From NCBI RefSeq assembly GCF_002234615.1, contig NZ_NMQW01000002.1, positions 1 through 64,000 of the forward strand: a stretch of 64,000 nucleotides of DNA, written 5' to 3'. The translations under genes and the position numbers were made by a program. The notes beneath the pieces are model-generated. The model did not search any database. It was not told where the DNA came from and saw nothing but the letters and a program-made list of their open reading frames with translations. How positions within the stretch are numbered: the first letter of the stretch is position 1; each line of letters begins with the position of its first letter. Positions 35,234 through 43,500 of the stretch are shown here, piece by piece. Origin of the DNA: Paenibacillus rigui. Lineage in GTDB: Bacteria > Bacillota > Bacilli > Paenibacillales > NBRC-103111.

Positions 35234-36592
35234 TCAGAAAAACCAGGACACCCATTGGGCCAGGAAGACCAAAGTGAAAAATACGGTAACGGGTATAACA
35301 AGGGAAGTCACCTTCAAGTATTCACCCCAGGTGATTCTTACCTTACCTTTTTTTATCATGTGCATCCACATCAGCGTGGCTAATGTACCGATCGGCAGCA
35401 GCAAGGAGCCCATATCACTGCCAATGACACTGGCCAGATACGATATTTTCAAAGTTAACGGGTCAAGACCCATATGGGTTAAGGTGAGGGTACCAACCAT
35501 CAAGGCAGGATGATTATTAAAAATATTGGACAAAACGGACATCACGAAACCCATGACGACACTTGCGTGAAGCAAGCTGCCCTTAATAACAGGCTGCAGA
35601 AGCTGAATCAGCATTTCCGTCAGTCCGATATTGTGCAGGCCGTAAATAATCACATACATACTGAATGCGAATATCAAAATATACCATGGTGTTTTCTTCA
35701 GCATATCCAGGGGGGAGATTTTCAGGTAATACCAACGCCATGCGAGCAAAAAAGCGGATCCGATGACCGCCATCCACGGGACAGGGAAATGAAGGTATGA
35801 AGCGGCAAAGAGGCTTAATCTTACACCCAAGACGAAAATGAAGATGTTGCGCATGAGTTTCGTCTGCTTCTCCCTTGGAACAACCGGCTTCGTATCCTTG
35901 AGCGGATGGTGCCCGGGGGCAGCAGGATAGGGCTGGTACCAGGGATCGAGTTGAACGTTAGCCAGCCTGCGCGGCAGCACCCGGTAGAAAATAAAATAAA
36001 GCATGAATGTCAGCAGTACAAGCCCTGCCGAAGCCGGTACGAACATCATGGCCGTGTGCATGTATAAATCCATATTGACAATTTTGAGCGCGATCAGATT
36101 CACGATATTGCTAACCCCGATAGGGGCGCTGGACGCCGTGGCTATGAGTGCACCGGACAGCAGATAAGGAATCTTTTGATGATTTTTCAAACGCAGCCGC
36201 TGCAGCAGCATGAGCAGAATCGGTGTTGTGATCAAGATACTCCCGTCGTTGTTCACGAACAGCGTCATAAGGAAGCAGAACCCGTTGGTATACCAAAATA
36301 ATCGCCTGCCCGAGCCCTTTGCTTGCTTCAGCAGCAGCGAGGCGGCCCAATGAAAGAAACCGAAGCTTTCCAATACAATGGCCATAACAATGGTAGCTAT
36401 AATAGTAATGGCGGCGCCGCCTATCGTTTCAGTAATCAATCCCAAGTCTTGCAATGAAACGCTGCCACTGATCAGGACCACCAAGGCGCCGACGCTTGCC
36501 GGTATCGCCTCATTAACATGAGGCCGCCAAAATATAAAGGATACGGTACATAGAAAGCTTATTATAGTAATCGGGACCATCAGATCATGCAT
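35234..36592 (-). CDS. ArsB/NhaD-superfamily ion transporter
   Basis: The 452-residue membrane protein has about eleven helices. It shows EAIPASVGALVVLISG (about 28), FFVNNDGS-ITTPILLMLL-like motif (LFVNNDGSILITTPILLML near 112) and the second half IFNNHPALMVGTL (about 362), the discontinuous-helix asparagines of the ion transporter superfamily. This is the arsenite/citrate/Na+-H+ antiporter branch. No arsR or arsC is nearby, so arsenite is not proven. It lies alone between SPFH and DJ-1 genes. Confidence 0.78.
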   Translation of the reverse strand: MHDLMVPITIISFLCTVSFIFWRPHVNEAIPASVGALVVLISGSVSLQDLGLITETIGGAAITIIATIVMAIVLESFGFFHWAASLLLKQAKGSGRRLFWYTNGFCFLMTLFVNNDGSILITTPILLMLLQRLRLKNHQKIPYLLSGALIATASSAPIGVSNIVNLIALKIVNMDLYMHTAMMFVPASAGLVLLTFMLYFIFYRVLPRRLANVQLDPWYQPYPAAPGHHPLKDTKPVVPREKQTKLMRNIFIFVLGVRLSLFAASYLHFPVPWMAVIGSAFLLAWRWYYLKISPLDMLKKTPWYILIFAFSMYVIIYGLHNIGLTEMLIQLLQPVIKGSLLHASVVMGFVMSVLSNIFNNHPALMVGTLTLTHMGLDPLTLKISYLASVIGSDMGSLLLPIGTLATLMWMHMIKKGKVRITWGEYLKVTSLVIPVTVFFTLVFLAQWVSWFF

Positions 36593-36842
36593 GTGACCTC
36601 ACCTTCTTTTCTATATTTCTATTATTTTTTGCTTTATCCATTTCGGGCTATCATCGTTACCGCCTCCATCTTTATATGTCCTCTATGCTCATTCGTATTG
36701 TATGTATACGTAACCTAGCAAGTACTAAGCCATTTCATCATTTCTAGCATTTCCAACTATTAGCTCTCATTCCTATTTATCTGCTAGTTATATTTATCTA
36801 GCATTGACATTTGGCTCTGAACTTCCGCCCTCTTATGTGCAC
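36593..36842. other. Intergenic stretch of about 250 bases without a gene
   Basis: It is AT-rich, containing the leader of the ArsB-like gene (ATG at 36592, read leftward) and, towards 36842, the 3' end of the DJ-1-like transcript. I see no ORF with a ribosome site, no strong repeat and no RNA-like fold beyond the DJ-1 terminator. Confidence 0.4.
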
Positions 36843-36880
36843 GCAAAAAAAAGAAGACCGCAGGCGCCCCGGCGATCTCC
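36843..36880 (-). terminator. Terminator of the DJ-1/PfpI-like gene
   Basis: In the minus direction GAGATCGC and GCGGTCTTC close a GC-rich loop, and eight T residues follow. Two stem pairs are weak. Confidence 0.55.
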
Positions 36881-36924
36881 CTTACTCATTTTAAAATATC
36901 CTGCTGTGATGAGCCTCCCGCACC

Positions 36925-37497
36925 TTACCTGTCCATAATATCAGCGAACAGCTGGTCTCTTTCCGCCTGCTTGTCCCGATAAATATCCAGATAATCAAAA
37001 ATAGCAAAGGAAAAGTCGACAAATGCCCGCCCTTTGGCCGTAATGACATGACCGTCTTGGACCACTCGCTGCTCGAGGTATTGCTCCCTCGGAAACGGAT
37101 CCGCTACGCCCAGCCTGATGATGCGTTCAACTGCGCATGACGTCGTGAATTGACGGCGGTTCAGCACTCCGGCTCTCCCCAAATACTGCGGGCCGTTGCA
37201 TACGGCAGCAAGCAGCTTTTCCTCTTGATCCAGCTTCTGGATCAGCTCTGTCAGCTCCTCCTTCTGATCGCGTATCGGCCCTCCCGGAATCAGCAGCCCC
37301 TCGACCTCATGGAGATTCAAGGCATCCTTGATCGCTAGATCCGGCTTGTAGGTCAAGCCGGATTCGCTCATGACGGGATCCAAATTGTACCCGGCACACA
37401 AAACCTGTTTCTGACCGACTTGCGTCAATTTATGGCATGCCAAAGTGATCTCAAAATCGGCAAACTGATCGGATATAAAGCAAATGATCGTTCCCAT
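36925..37497 (-). CDS. DJ-1/PfpI family protein
   Basis: The 190-residue protein of the DJ-1/ThiJ/PfpI fold carries a nucleophile-elbow Cys in AAVCNGPQYLGRAGVL (about 99) and a preceding GLLIPGG (about 70), where the Glu/Asp helper is usual. Members act as glyoxalase III-type, deglycase-like, chaperone or protease-related proteins. The C-terminal DYLDIYRDKQ is longer than the core family. ATG 37497 has GGGGAGG upstream. It is monocistronic and followed by its own terminator. Confidence 0.83.
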   Translation of the reverse strand: MGTIICFISDQFADFEITLACHKLTQVGQKQVLCAGYNLDPVMSESGLTYKPDLAIKDALNLHEVEGLLIPGGPIRDQKEELTELIQKLDQEEKLLAAVCNGPQYLGRAGVLNRRQFTTSCAVERIIRLGVADPFPREQYLEQRVVQDGHVITAKGRAFVDFSFAIFDYLDIYRDKQAERDQLFADIMDR

Positions 37498-37521
37498 GCT
37501 GCCTCCCCGGATAAGTATATT

Positions 37522-37612
37522 TTATAATTCCTTGTAAGCAAATTCACGGTAAGTTTGAAATCCGTGCTTGGCGTAAAATTTTATGCCCAAGCTAGAGTAA
37601 GCCTTGAAGCTC
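37522..37612 (-). pseudogene. Possible C-terminal remnant of a GNAT acetyltransferase
   Basis: On the minus strand, out of frame with the neighbouring HAD gene's last codons, about 29 codons read LGIKFYAKHGFQTYREFAYKEL then TAA (37522-37524). Gly-x-x-FY-x-x-x-GF is the hallmark C-terminal motif of GNAT enzymes. An in-frame TGA lies a few codons upstream, so no full gene exists. Coding bias is short and the call rests on one motif. Confidence 0.35.
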
Positions 37613-38275
37613 AGTCAGCTCGCCAATGGTGAATTTGGGCTTTTGATGCTCCGGCACCATTCGATTTCTTCGGTTATAATAGCAAAAATCGACTCCGGCA
37701 TTGACAGCGCCCATATAATCATCCGTTAACGAATCCCCTACGAATAAAACTTCATGCTTTCTGAGATCCAGCTCCTTCAACGCAATATCAAATATCGCTT
37801 TGTCGGGCTTCCAATACCCAACCTCATCGGAGATCACAACCGAATCAAAATAGTGACCCAAATTACCGGCCGCCAGCCTTTTTCTTTGGGCTTCTCCAAT
37901 CCCATTCGTAATCATCCCCATGGCATAGCGGCCATGAAGCTGCTCCAGCAACCGATCCGCGCTTGGCTCCAAATGGCAGGAATTGCAAAACAATCCCCAA
38001 TACGTTTGTGAAATGGACCCGGCTCTAGAGAAGTCCCGATTCAATTCCTTCAATGTGTCGGCAAACGAATATTCCAGCACCTGAGAGATGTGATGGTTGT
38101 TCGTATTGCGGCTTACCCAGTAACGGTCGTTAATCGGAGCAAAGATCCCCCAGAACTCCTCCCAAACCAGGTCGTTCAATTGATGCTGGGCAAGAGTTTG
38201 TTTCATACAATGAAGCTCGCTCCGGCTATAATCCAGTAATGTATTATCCAAATCAAATATAATCGCCTTGTACAT
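37592..38275 (-). CDS. HAD-superfamily hydrolase, YjjG-like nucleotidase
   Basis: This 227-residue HAD enzyme has motif I DLDNTLLDYSR (Asp 9 and Asp 11), motif II MITNG (about 120), Lys in GYWKPDKAIFDIAL (about 155) and motif IV LFVGDSLTDDYMGAVNAG (about 180). The helical cap (about 20-95) and length match YjjG, which dephosphorylates non-canonical nucleoside monophosphates. Substrate remains inference. GAGAGGGG precedes ATG 38275. The last codons overlap the GNAT remnant. Confidence 0.87.
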   Translation of the reverse strand: MYKAIIFDLDNTLLDYSRSELHCMKQTLAQHQLNDLVWEEFWGIFAPINDRYWVSRNTNNHHISQVLEYSFADTLKELNRDFSRAGSISQTYWGLFCNSCHLEPSADRLLEQLHGRYAMGMITNGIGEAQRKRLAAGNLGHYFDSVVISDEVGYWKPDKAIFDIALKELDLRKHEVLFVGDSLTDDYMGAVNAGVDFCYYNRRNRMVPEHQKPKFTIGELTELQGLL

Positions 38276-38397
38276 AGACAGCCCCTCTCCTAAAGTAGTT
38301 ATTCACCTAGTAAATAGCAGGATTCGCCCCATATTCACCACATTTTACCATGCTATGCTGAGTTTGTATTTATCTAATTTTGAAAGGATGATGTATC

Positions 38398-38808
38398 ATG
38401 AAAATGCGCAAGTGGACCACCGTTCTGCTCTTGGCTCTATCTTTAATATTGGTCGCTCTTCCCGTTCATGCCGCAGGCTACAAGTATTTTGAGCTGGACT
38501 CCAGGTATGACAAGGACTATTACCTAACGAATCTGATTCCCGGATCGCATGCTCAGGTTAGTGTTGCTAACGGCGGCTTCTACCATCCTTACGAAAGCAA
38601 TGTGAATTATATTTTATACGATGGAATGATGAATGTGTTAGCCAGCGGCTCCTTAATCCCGTATTACGATTACATTAACGACATCCGGTCGGGAGAATCA
38701 GGATTCGGCGGCGAGTTTAATACGACAACCGGAGGATTCCAATTATATGTAGAATGTGACTCCGCAGCCCCTTGCTACGCTGAGAATTGGCTTGATGTCA
38801 CAGACTAG
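38398..38808 (+). CDS. Secreted protein of unknown function
   Basis: The 136-residue protein begins with a clear signal peptide (KMRKWTTVLLLALSLILVALPVHAAG, cleavage near 26). The mature part (about 110 residues) is rich in Tyr, Asn and Asp, with one Cys pair (about C120 and C126) near the end. I recognise no family. GAAAGGATG lies before ATG 38398 and a strong plus-strand terminator follows at 38893, so it is a single-gene unit. It could be an exported structural or binding protein. Codon use is ordinary. Confidence 0.7.
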   Translation: MKMRKWTTVLLLALSLILVALPVHAAGYKYFELDSRYDKDYYLTNLIPGSHAQVSVANGGFYHPYESNVNYILYDGMMNVLASGSLIPYYDYINDIRSGESGFGGEFNTTTGGFQLYVECDSAAPCYAENWLDVTD

Positions 38809-38834
38809 AGGCATGCCGCTCCGATCCTCATGAC

Positions 38835-38892
38835 AAGGATAACCGGCTTCGCCATCTTTCCAGATGGCATGCGTTTGTCTTATCTACTGAAG
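38835..38892 (+). repeat. Dispersed intergenic element, copy 1 (shortened)
   Basis: It holds AAGGATAA (38835), the hairpin GCCATC-TTTCCA-GATGGC (38851-38868), GCGTTTGTC and TATCTACTGA, matching copies at 41774 and 45717. It lacks the roughly 35-nt segment that in those copies lies between TTTGTC and TATCTACC. The element lies between the secreted-protein stop and its terminator, on the transcribed strand. Confidence 0.6.
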
Positions 38893-38922
38893 AAAATCCG
38901 CCCCCCACGGGGCGGATTTTTT
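38893..38922 (+). terminator. Terminator of the secreted-protein gene
   Basis: AAATCCGCCCC-CCAC-GGGGCGGATTT then TTT: a perfect 11-bp stem. Confidence 0.9.
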
Positions 38923-38996
38923 AACTACAATCGAATTTAGAAGTTTGCGGGGTCATCGGATGTGAAGGTTGTATTTGGTGATAAAACCAGCTATAG

Positions 38997-39048
38997 AAGC
39001 TGTCCCTCATTGTACCGGCTGCTCAGTCCTCCGGCAATAGGGACAGCT
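38997..39048 (-). terminator. Terminator-like inverted repeat spanning the glycosidase stop
   Basis: AGCTGTCCCT (38998-39007) and AGGGACAGCT (39039-39048) pair perfectly, with an additional CCGG/CCGG stem in the loop. The gene's stop codon (39023) is in the loop, which is unusual for a terminator. No T run follows. Confidence 0.4.
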
Positions 39049-39949
39049 CGAAGCTTTCATTCCGGTCGCAGATCAGCCGGCCATCCTTCACATCCAGCCT
39101 TGCAACCTGAATGGATGTACGCCGTTCGGCGTAGGTTTGAGGCAGCTTGTGATGGTCAGGCCGGTCCGGATGCGTGAAATAGAAGATGTAGGCCTGATCC
39201 TGCTGCACCACGACGTCTGCGTGAAGGCCGATGGTTGCATCGTCTGTACGAGTACCGGGTTCATTCAGAATCCATCCGTTCCTTTCCCATGCTTCCCCGT
39301 CTGCCGACTTGAAGACACCTTGCCCTCTCCATTCATCAACGACCATCCAGAAGCTTCCCTTGAAATAAAATACGTTAGGGCCTTCGTGCGCCCGTTCCGT
39401 CAAGACGGGCCCCATAACCTCCCAGTGGTACAGGTCTTGGCTGTCGGCTGCGTAAGTATGGGAATGATGATTTTCGTCCTTATACCACATCCGGAAACGT
39501 CCGTCCGGGAGCTGATGAATGCAGGCATCGATAACCCGCTCCGAGCTTAGACGAAGCTCAGATTGAAACTTCCATTGCAATAAGTCCTTGCTTGTGTAAT
39601 GCAGCATTTTCCGGGGATGTCCGTCCCAGTCATAGGGCACGCCTTGAATATAGCTGACATACATGTGGTATTGTCCCTCATGCCAGATGACTTCCGGTGC
39701 CCAGAACGTATTGCGGCCCCATTCGATATCCAGACCTTCCATAATCCCGCGATACAGCCACGTCTTCCCTCCGTCTCGAGAAGAAGCGATGCCCAAGTCC
39801 GTCCCATGCACCCAGGCAAATTTTGGCCCTTCCGCCGTGGCCCTTCGGTTCGTATAAATCATCCACCATTCCTCTGTTTGGCGGTTCCAGATTAAGACGG
39901 GATCGGCTGCACCATCATACATCGGGTCTCGGAACAACGGCGATTGCAT
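39023..39949 (-). CDS. Five-bladed beta-propeller glycosidase-like protein (GH43/GH32 type)
   Basis: The 308-residue protein has repeated blades with DPVLIWNRQTEEWWMIYT, DLGIASSRDGGKTW, FWAPEVIWHEGQYHMYVSYI, KDENHHSHTYAADSQDLYHWEVMGPVL and GPNVFYFKGSFWMVVDEW, matching glycoside hydrolase family 43/32-like proteins. Acidic residues at the starts of blades 1-3 are in typical catalytic places. Catalysis is not proven. ATG 39949 has AAGGAGG 9 nt upstream. It lies 17 nt downstream of the Old Yellow Enzyme gene and is likely its operon mate. No signal peptide, so it is cytoplasmic. Confidence 0.75.
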   Translation of the reverse strand: MQSPLFRDPMYDGAADPVLIWNRQTEEWWMIYTNRRATAEGPKFAWVHGTDLGIASSRDGGKTWLYRGIMEGLDIEWGRNTFWAPEVIWHEGQYHMYVSYIQGVPYDWDGHPRKMLHYTSKDLLQWKFQSELRLSSERVIDACIHQLPDGRFRMWYKDENHHSHTYAADSQDLYHWEVMGPVLTERAHEGPNVFYFKGSFWMVVDEWRGQGVFKSADGEAWERNGWILNEPGTRTDDATIGLHADVVVQQDQAYIFYFTHPDRPDHHKLPQTYAERRTSIQVARLDVKDGRLICDRNESFELSLLPED

Positions 39950-39966
39950 GCTACACACCCTCCTTT

Positions 39967-41088
39967 TTATTGTACAGGGAACCATCCAGCCCTTTGGATA
40001 ATCATCTGCCAGAGAGGATCGGGAATGACCAAACGCTGCTGATCCTCCTTCGTCAGGAAAGTGGCGATCTCCGATTCCCGTCCTGAAGCAACTTTCTCCA
40101 CCCAGTCCGGCTCGATAATAAGCTCACGACCGAGAGCCAGCAGGGCAATACCGGTTTCCATCGCTTTGGCAGCTTCCTCTGCTGTATGGATGCCGCCCAC
40201 TCCGATGACCGGCACTTTATCGCCTATCCGCTCCTGAATAATCTCTACCCTTGATCTAGAGTCATCGACACCACGGCGTGGAGCGGACCAGAATTCATTC
40301 AGCGAAATATGCAGATAATCAATTGACTTGGCTGCCAGTGCATCCAGAAGAACGAATGTTTCGGCCATCGTAATTCCAGGTGTCTCCGCCTCTTCCGGTG
40401 AGAACCGATAGCCTACGATGAACGGCTGTTTGGCATGTTTCGCTACGACATCCTGTATTTCATCCACGAGCGCCAAAGGAAAAGCAAGCCGCTTCTCGAC
40501 GCTTCCTCCCCACTCGTCTTCCCGACGGTTCGCATGCGGGGAGAAAAATTGCTGTATCAAATAGCCGTTGGCTCCATGAATTTCAACTCCGTCGAAGCCC
40601 GCCTCAATCGCCCGTCTTGTCGTGTCCCCGAAGCGCTTAATCATAGCATGAATCTCTTCGGATTCAAGCGCTCTCGGGACTATCGCGCCTTCCCTCTCGC
40701 TCGCTACAGCACTTGCACTTACGACATCGCCGTTTGGAACCGCATCCGGCGGACAAAGGCGGCCGCCATGAAAAATTTGCAGCACCGCTTTGGCACCTTT
40801 GGATTGTATGGCGGCAGCAAGCCGCCGCAGGCTTGGAATGAAGGAGTCGTCATCGGCAGAAAACTGGCCGGGAAAACCTTTTCCATTCGGCGTCACATAC
40901 GTGCATGCCGTTATGACCATGCCTGCTCCTGCAGATCTTCGCGCATAGTAATCCAGCTCTGCATCGGAGACAGTGCCGTCCGGGTTGGAAGAGCAATGAG
41001 TCATGGGTGCCATGACAATCCGATTTTTTAATACGATGCCGTTATGCAGCGTTAGGCTTTCCAGCAGGGAGCTATACTTAGCGTTCAT
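39967..41088 (-). CDS. NADH:flavin oxidoreductase of the Old Yellow Enzyme family
   Basis: The 373-residue TIM-barrel FMN enzyme shows KNRIVMAPMTHCSSNPDG (about 21-38), the active-site pair in GVEIHGANGYLIQQFFSPHANRREDEWGGS (about 168-196), and the C-terminal GVGGIHTAEEA phosphate-binding strand (about 300). It reduces alpha,beta-unsaturated carbonyl compounds with NAD(P)H. The Cys in THCSS fits the YqjM-like or the larger xenobiotic branch; physiological substrate unknown. It is the first gene of a two-gene unit with the propeller glycosidase. Confidence 0.88.
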   Translation of the reverse strand: MNAKYSSLLESLTLHNGIVLKNRIVMAPMTHCSSNPDGTVSDAELDYYARRSAGAGMVITACTYVTPNGKGFPGQFSADDDSFIPSLRRLAAAIQSKGAKAVLQIFHGGRLCPPDAVPNGDVVSASAVASEREGAIVPRALESEEIHAMIKRFGDTTRRAIEAGFDGVEIHGANGYLIQQFFSPHANRREDEWGGSVEKRLAFPLALVDEIQDVVAKHAKQPFIVGYRFSPEEAETPGITMAETFVLLDALAAKSIDYLHISLNEFWSAPRRGVDDSRSRVEIIQERIGDKVPVIGVGGIHTAEEAAKAMETGIALLALGRELIIEPDWVEKVASGRESEIATFLTKEDQQRLVIPDPLWQMIIQRAGWFPVQ

Positions 41089-41176
41089 GTATGTACTTCC
41101 TCTCCATATATGTTTTGTAAGACTCTCACTTAATTATAGTAAAGGATAACGCCGTTGTACAATTTTACCAGCTGCA

Positions 41177-41731
41177 TCATGATTTGGAGCGGTACGCCCT
41201 CTCGTGAAAGCTCGTAATGTAGCGAAAGAGCGTCTTACCGTCCTCAGGCAGCCGGTTATCCTCCGTTAAATGAAGTATCATCGCACGGTAAAGCTCAGGC
41301 ACCCAAATATATTGATGCACTTCGTCGGTAAGACGGAACCCGTTGCGTTCCCAAAACCGGATACGGCCAAGATTCGCCTCCGTCGGCTCAGCCTCCACCT
41401 CAATGACGATTCCGCGGCAGACGGACTGCTGCTCTGACCAGGCTCTAATGTAGTCTATGAGCCTCCGGCCCAAACCTTGATTGCGGTACCCTTCATCAAC
41501 AGCGAGATAGTCAATGATCGTCACCTCCCCCTTGGCACTGTGCCCCGTTAAAGCCATGGCAATCGTTTCCTTATGAAGCACAGCCGTATGCAGCTGCCCT
41601 ATTCCTCTCTCGAGCATCCTACGGATAATCGCAGGACTCTTCCTCCCTGCTGCGGGAAACGCCTGCTCATAGACGGGCTCCGCTTCCTTCCAATGTCGCT
41701 CATTCCACTCCGTGGTCGTGTTAAATTCCAA
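41177..41731 (-). CDS. GNAT-family N-acetyltransferase
   Basis: The 184-residue enzyme shows the acetyl-CoA motif VDEGYRNQGLGRRLIDYI (about 75-92), the preceding TIIDYLAV strand and the beta-bulge RIRFWERNGFRL (about 124-135). The C-terminal part continues with about 40 extra residues including TEDNRLPEDGKTLF. The start is TTG 41731, with AGGG 8 nt upstream; a GTG at 41740 directly follows the ribosome site and is less likely. Substrate unknown. It lies downstream of nothing obvious; the repeat element copy 3 is 43 nt away. Confidence 0.82.
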   Translation of the reverse strand: MEFNTTTEWNERHWKEAEPVYEQAFPAAGRKSPAIIRRMLERGIGQLHTAVLHKETIAMALTGHSAKGEVTIIDYLAVDEGYRNQGLGRRLIDYIRAWSEQQSVCRGIVIEVEAEPTEANLGRIRFWERNGFRLTDEVHQYIWVPELYRAMILHLTEDNRLPEDGKTLFRYITSFHERAYRSKS

Positions 41732-41773
41732 TGAGGTCACCCTCTCTTTATATGCGATAAATCAAAGTGAAAT

Positions 41774-41851
41774 GGCTTCACATTCTTTCAGGCTGGCATG
41801 TGTTTGTCAAGGTAGATCAAGCAGGAGAAGCTTATGCTGACTTATCTGCTG
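41774..41851 (+). repeat. Dispersed intergenic element, copy 3
   Basis: It begins GGCTTCAC-TTCTTTCAG-CTGGCATGTGTTTGTCAAGGTAGA-type matching copies 1 and 2, then runs to CTTATCTGCTGAG. In this copy the GGTAGA (41811) can pair with TCTGCT, with two wobbles, rather than the TCTACC of copy 2. The 5' AAGGATAA box is lost and the first small hairpin is weak. Confidence 0.55.
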
Positions 41852-41852
41852 A

Positions 41853-41876
41853 GAAAAAAGCCCGTAGCAACGGGCT
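41853..41876 (-). terminator. Terminator of the 81-residue protein gene
   Basis: AGCCCGT-AGCA-ACGGGCT then TTTTTT in the minus direction, 43 nt past the stop at 41919. It abuts copy 3 of the dispersed element. Confidence 0.75.
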
Positions 41877-41918
41877 CTCATGAGGGTTCTGGATGTCATT
41901 AGACACTTGGGCTTGTAT

Positions 41919-42164
41919 TTAGTCATGCTCCTGATTCGGCGACTCTTTAACAAGCTTATCGTATTTGGCATACCGGTCATCGACCTCTTGGGCCATTTGA
42001 CGGAATCTGCGGGTTTCATCCACGACAGGATCCAGCACGGCCTGAATCCGGATTTCAGTTTGGGGCGGAAGCTTCTTCACAGCGGCTTCGTCAGGCTCTT
42101 CACTTTGTAATTCACCTTCTGTCAGCTTCTGCACCAGCTCTTCTTCAATTTTCTTTGAATCCAT
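41919..42164 (-). CDS. Small acidic, coiled-coil-like cytoplasmic protein
   Basis: The 81-residue protein is rich in Glu, Asp, Gln and Lys with heptad-like leucines, no membrane segment and a central LPPQTEIRIQAVLDPVVDETRRFRQMAQEVDDRYAKYD. I recognise no family. ATG 42164 has GGGAGG 8 nt upstream, a strong site, and its own terminator follows, so it is a real single gene. A helical adaptor role is possible but not shown. Confidence 0.6.
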   Translation of the reverse strand: MDSKKIEEELVQKLTEGELQSEEPDEAAVKKLPPQTEIRIQAVLDPVVDETRRFRQMAQEVDDRYAKYDKLVKESPNQEHD

Positions 42165-42245
42165 GCGTAAGCACCTCCCATATCCTTATTATGGCTTTAT
42201 TTTGTCTATTTTGTCCAATAGAGGGCGTTCGGCATTCACCAAAAG

Positions 42246-42277
42246 TAGGAGTGGTGTGATGATTCATTCCACTCCTA
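42246..42277 (+). promoter_or_regulatory. Stem-loop upstream of the ldh-like gene
   Basis: TAGGAGTGG and CCACTCCTA form a perfect 9-bp stem with a 14-nt loop, about 120 nt before ATG 42396. Shortly before (about 42197-42215) TATTTTGTC is repeated twice head to tail. There is no T run, so it is not a simple terminator. Confidence 0.35.
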
Positions 42278-42395
42278 TAAAGTAACAAAAACATACCTGC
42301 ACACGTAATTATATATTACATAAGAATCTCATTAAACTCCGCAGCATCCATATACTATACCAACAACAAAGAAATGCGAGAGGGGAACGAGCCCT

Positions 42396-43346
42396 ATGGG
42401 GAGTACATTACGCAAGGTGGCCATTGTCGGTACCGGTTATGTCGGCGCCAGCTGCGCCTATTCCTTAATCAATCAATCGATCTGCGATGAAATTATGCTC
42501 ATCAACCGCACCCCGGACCGCGCTTACGCGCAAGCCCTTGACTTGTCCCACTGTATGGATTTCATCCATTCCCGCACCAAGGTATACACTGGCACGTACG
42601 CACAGTGCCGCGATATGGATATCGTCATTTTATGCGCAGGCGAGACACCTCCTAACAGCAAAAACCGTTTGGATGCCCTCGATTCGGCCGAACGGATCCA
42701 CCTGCCTATGATCGATCAAATTACGTCAAGCGGATTTGACGGCATTTTCCTGGTTGCGTCCAATCCAGTTGATCTTGTCACTTATATGGTCTGGAAGCGA
42801 TCCGGAATGCCTCGCAATCAGGTGCTGGGCAGCGGTACTTCCATCGACTCCGCCCGCTTGAAGACGCTGCTGTCCAATTATTTGCCTGTCGATCCCCGAA
42901 GCGTTCAAGGGTATGTCCTTGGTGAGCACGGGGAATCCCAATTCCCCTGCTGGTCGCACGTGACCATCGGCGGCAAGCCGATTCTTGATATTTTATCCCA
43001 GCATCCGGAACGGTTCGGTCATATGAAACTCGAGGAAATCGCTGTGCAAACGAAGGATGCAGGCTGGGAAATTTATAACCGTAAAGGTTCTACACATTAC
43101 GGCATCGGGAATGCTCTTGCTTTCATTACCCGCTCTATCCTGAATGATGATCATAAAGTCATTGCCGTCTCGGCCGTCCTGGAGCAGGAATACGGGCAGT
43201 CTGATTTATGCGCAGGCGTCCCTGCTATCATCAACCGACAGGGAGTTAAGGAAATTGTGGAGCTTAACCTATCACCGAAAGAAAAAGTCCAATTCAACCA
43301 TTCCTGCACCGTCATTCGTCAAGCGATGAAACGCTTAGCCTTATGA
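42396..43346 (+). CDS. L-lactate dehydrogenase-like NAD-dependent 2-hydroxyacid dehydrogenase
   Basis: The 316-residue enzyme has the NAD motif GTGYVGASCAY (about 12), GSGTSIDSAR (about 147) with the substrate-binding Arg, and the catalytic His loop GEHGESQFPCWSHV (about 178-191). The overall match is to the LDH branch. However, the mobile loop that normally reads QKPGETRLDL is PPNSKNRLDAL, so the position of the specificity Gln carries Pro while the Arg is kept. Specificity for pyruvate is therefore doubtful. GAGGGGAA precedes ATG. It is monocistronic. Confidence 0.82.
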   Translation: MGSTLRKVAIVGTGYVGASCAYSLINQSICDEIMLINRTPDRAYAQALDLSHCMDFIHSRTKVYTGTYAQCRDMDIVILCAGETPPNSKNRLDALDSAERIHLPMIDQITSSGFDGIFLVASNPVDLVTYMVWKRSGMPRNQVLGSGTSIDSARLKTLLSNYLPVDPRSVQGYVLGEHGESQFPCWSHVTIGGKPILDILSQHPERFGHMKLEEIAVQTKDAGWEIYNRKGSTHYGIGNALAFITRSILNDDHKVIAVSAVLEQEYGQSDLCAGVPAIINRQGVKEIVELNLSPKEKVQFNHSCTVIRQAMKRLAL

Positions 43347-43391
43347 GCTTGCTCCGCTCAGGCAACCAGGAGCATGGAAGCAGCAACCCAA

Positions 43392-43468
43392 AGAACCCGG
43401 TCCGCCCACCGACTGATCGTCCTGTCGTCCCATGACAGAACCTGCAGTTATCGGGTAAACCGGGTTCA
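43392..43468. other. Branched stem-loop between the ldh-like and PASTA genes
   Basis: GAACCCGGT (43392-43400) and ACCGGGTTC (43460-43468) form a perfect 9-bp stem. Inside, CTGTC...GACAG (about 43432-43442) makes a second hairpin. No T run follows on either side, so its termination role for the convergent transcripts is uncertain. Confidence 0.4.
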
Positions 43469-43500
43469 CATTGAACGAAGCTGGCCTGCTTCGCTCTTGT

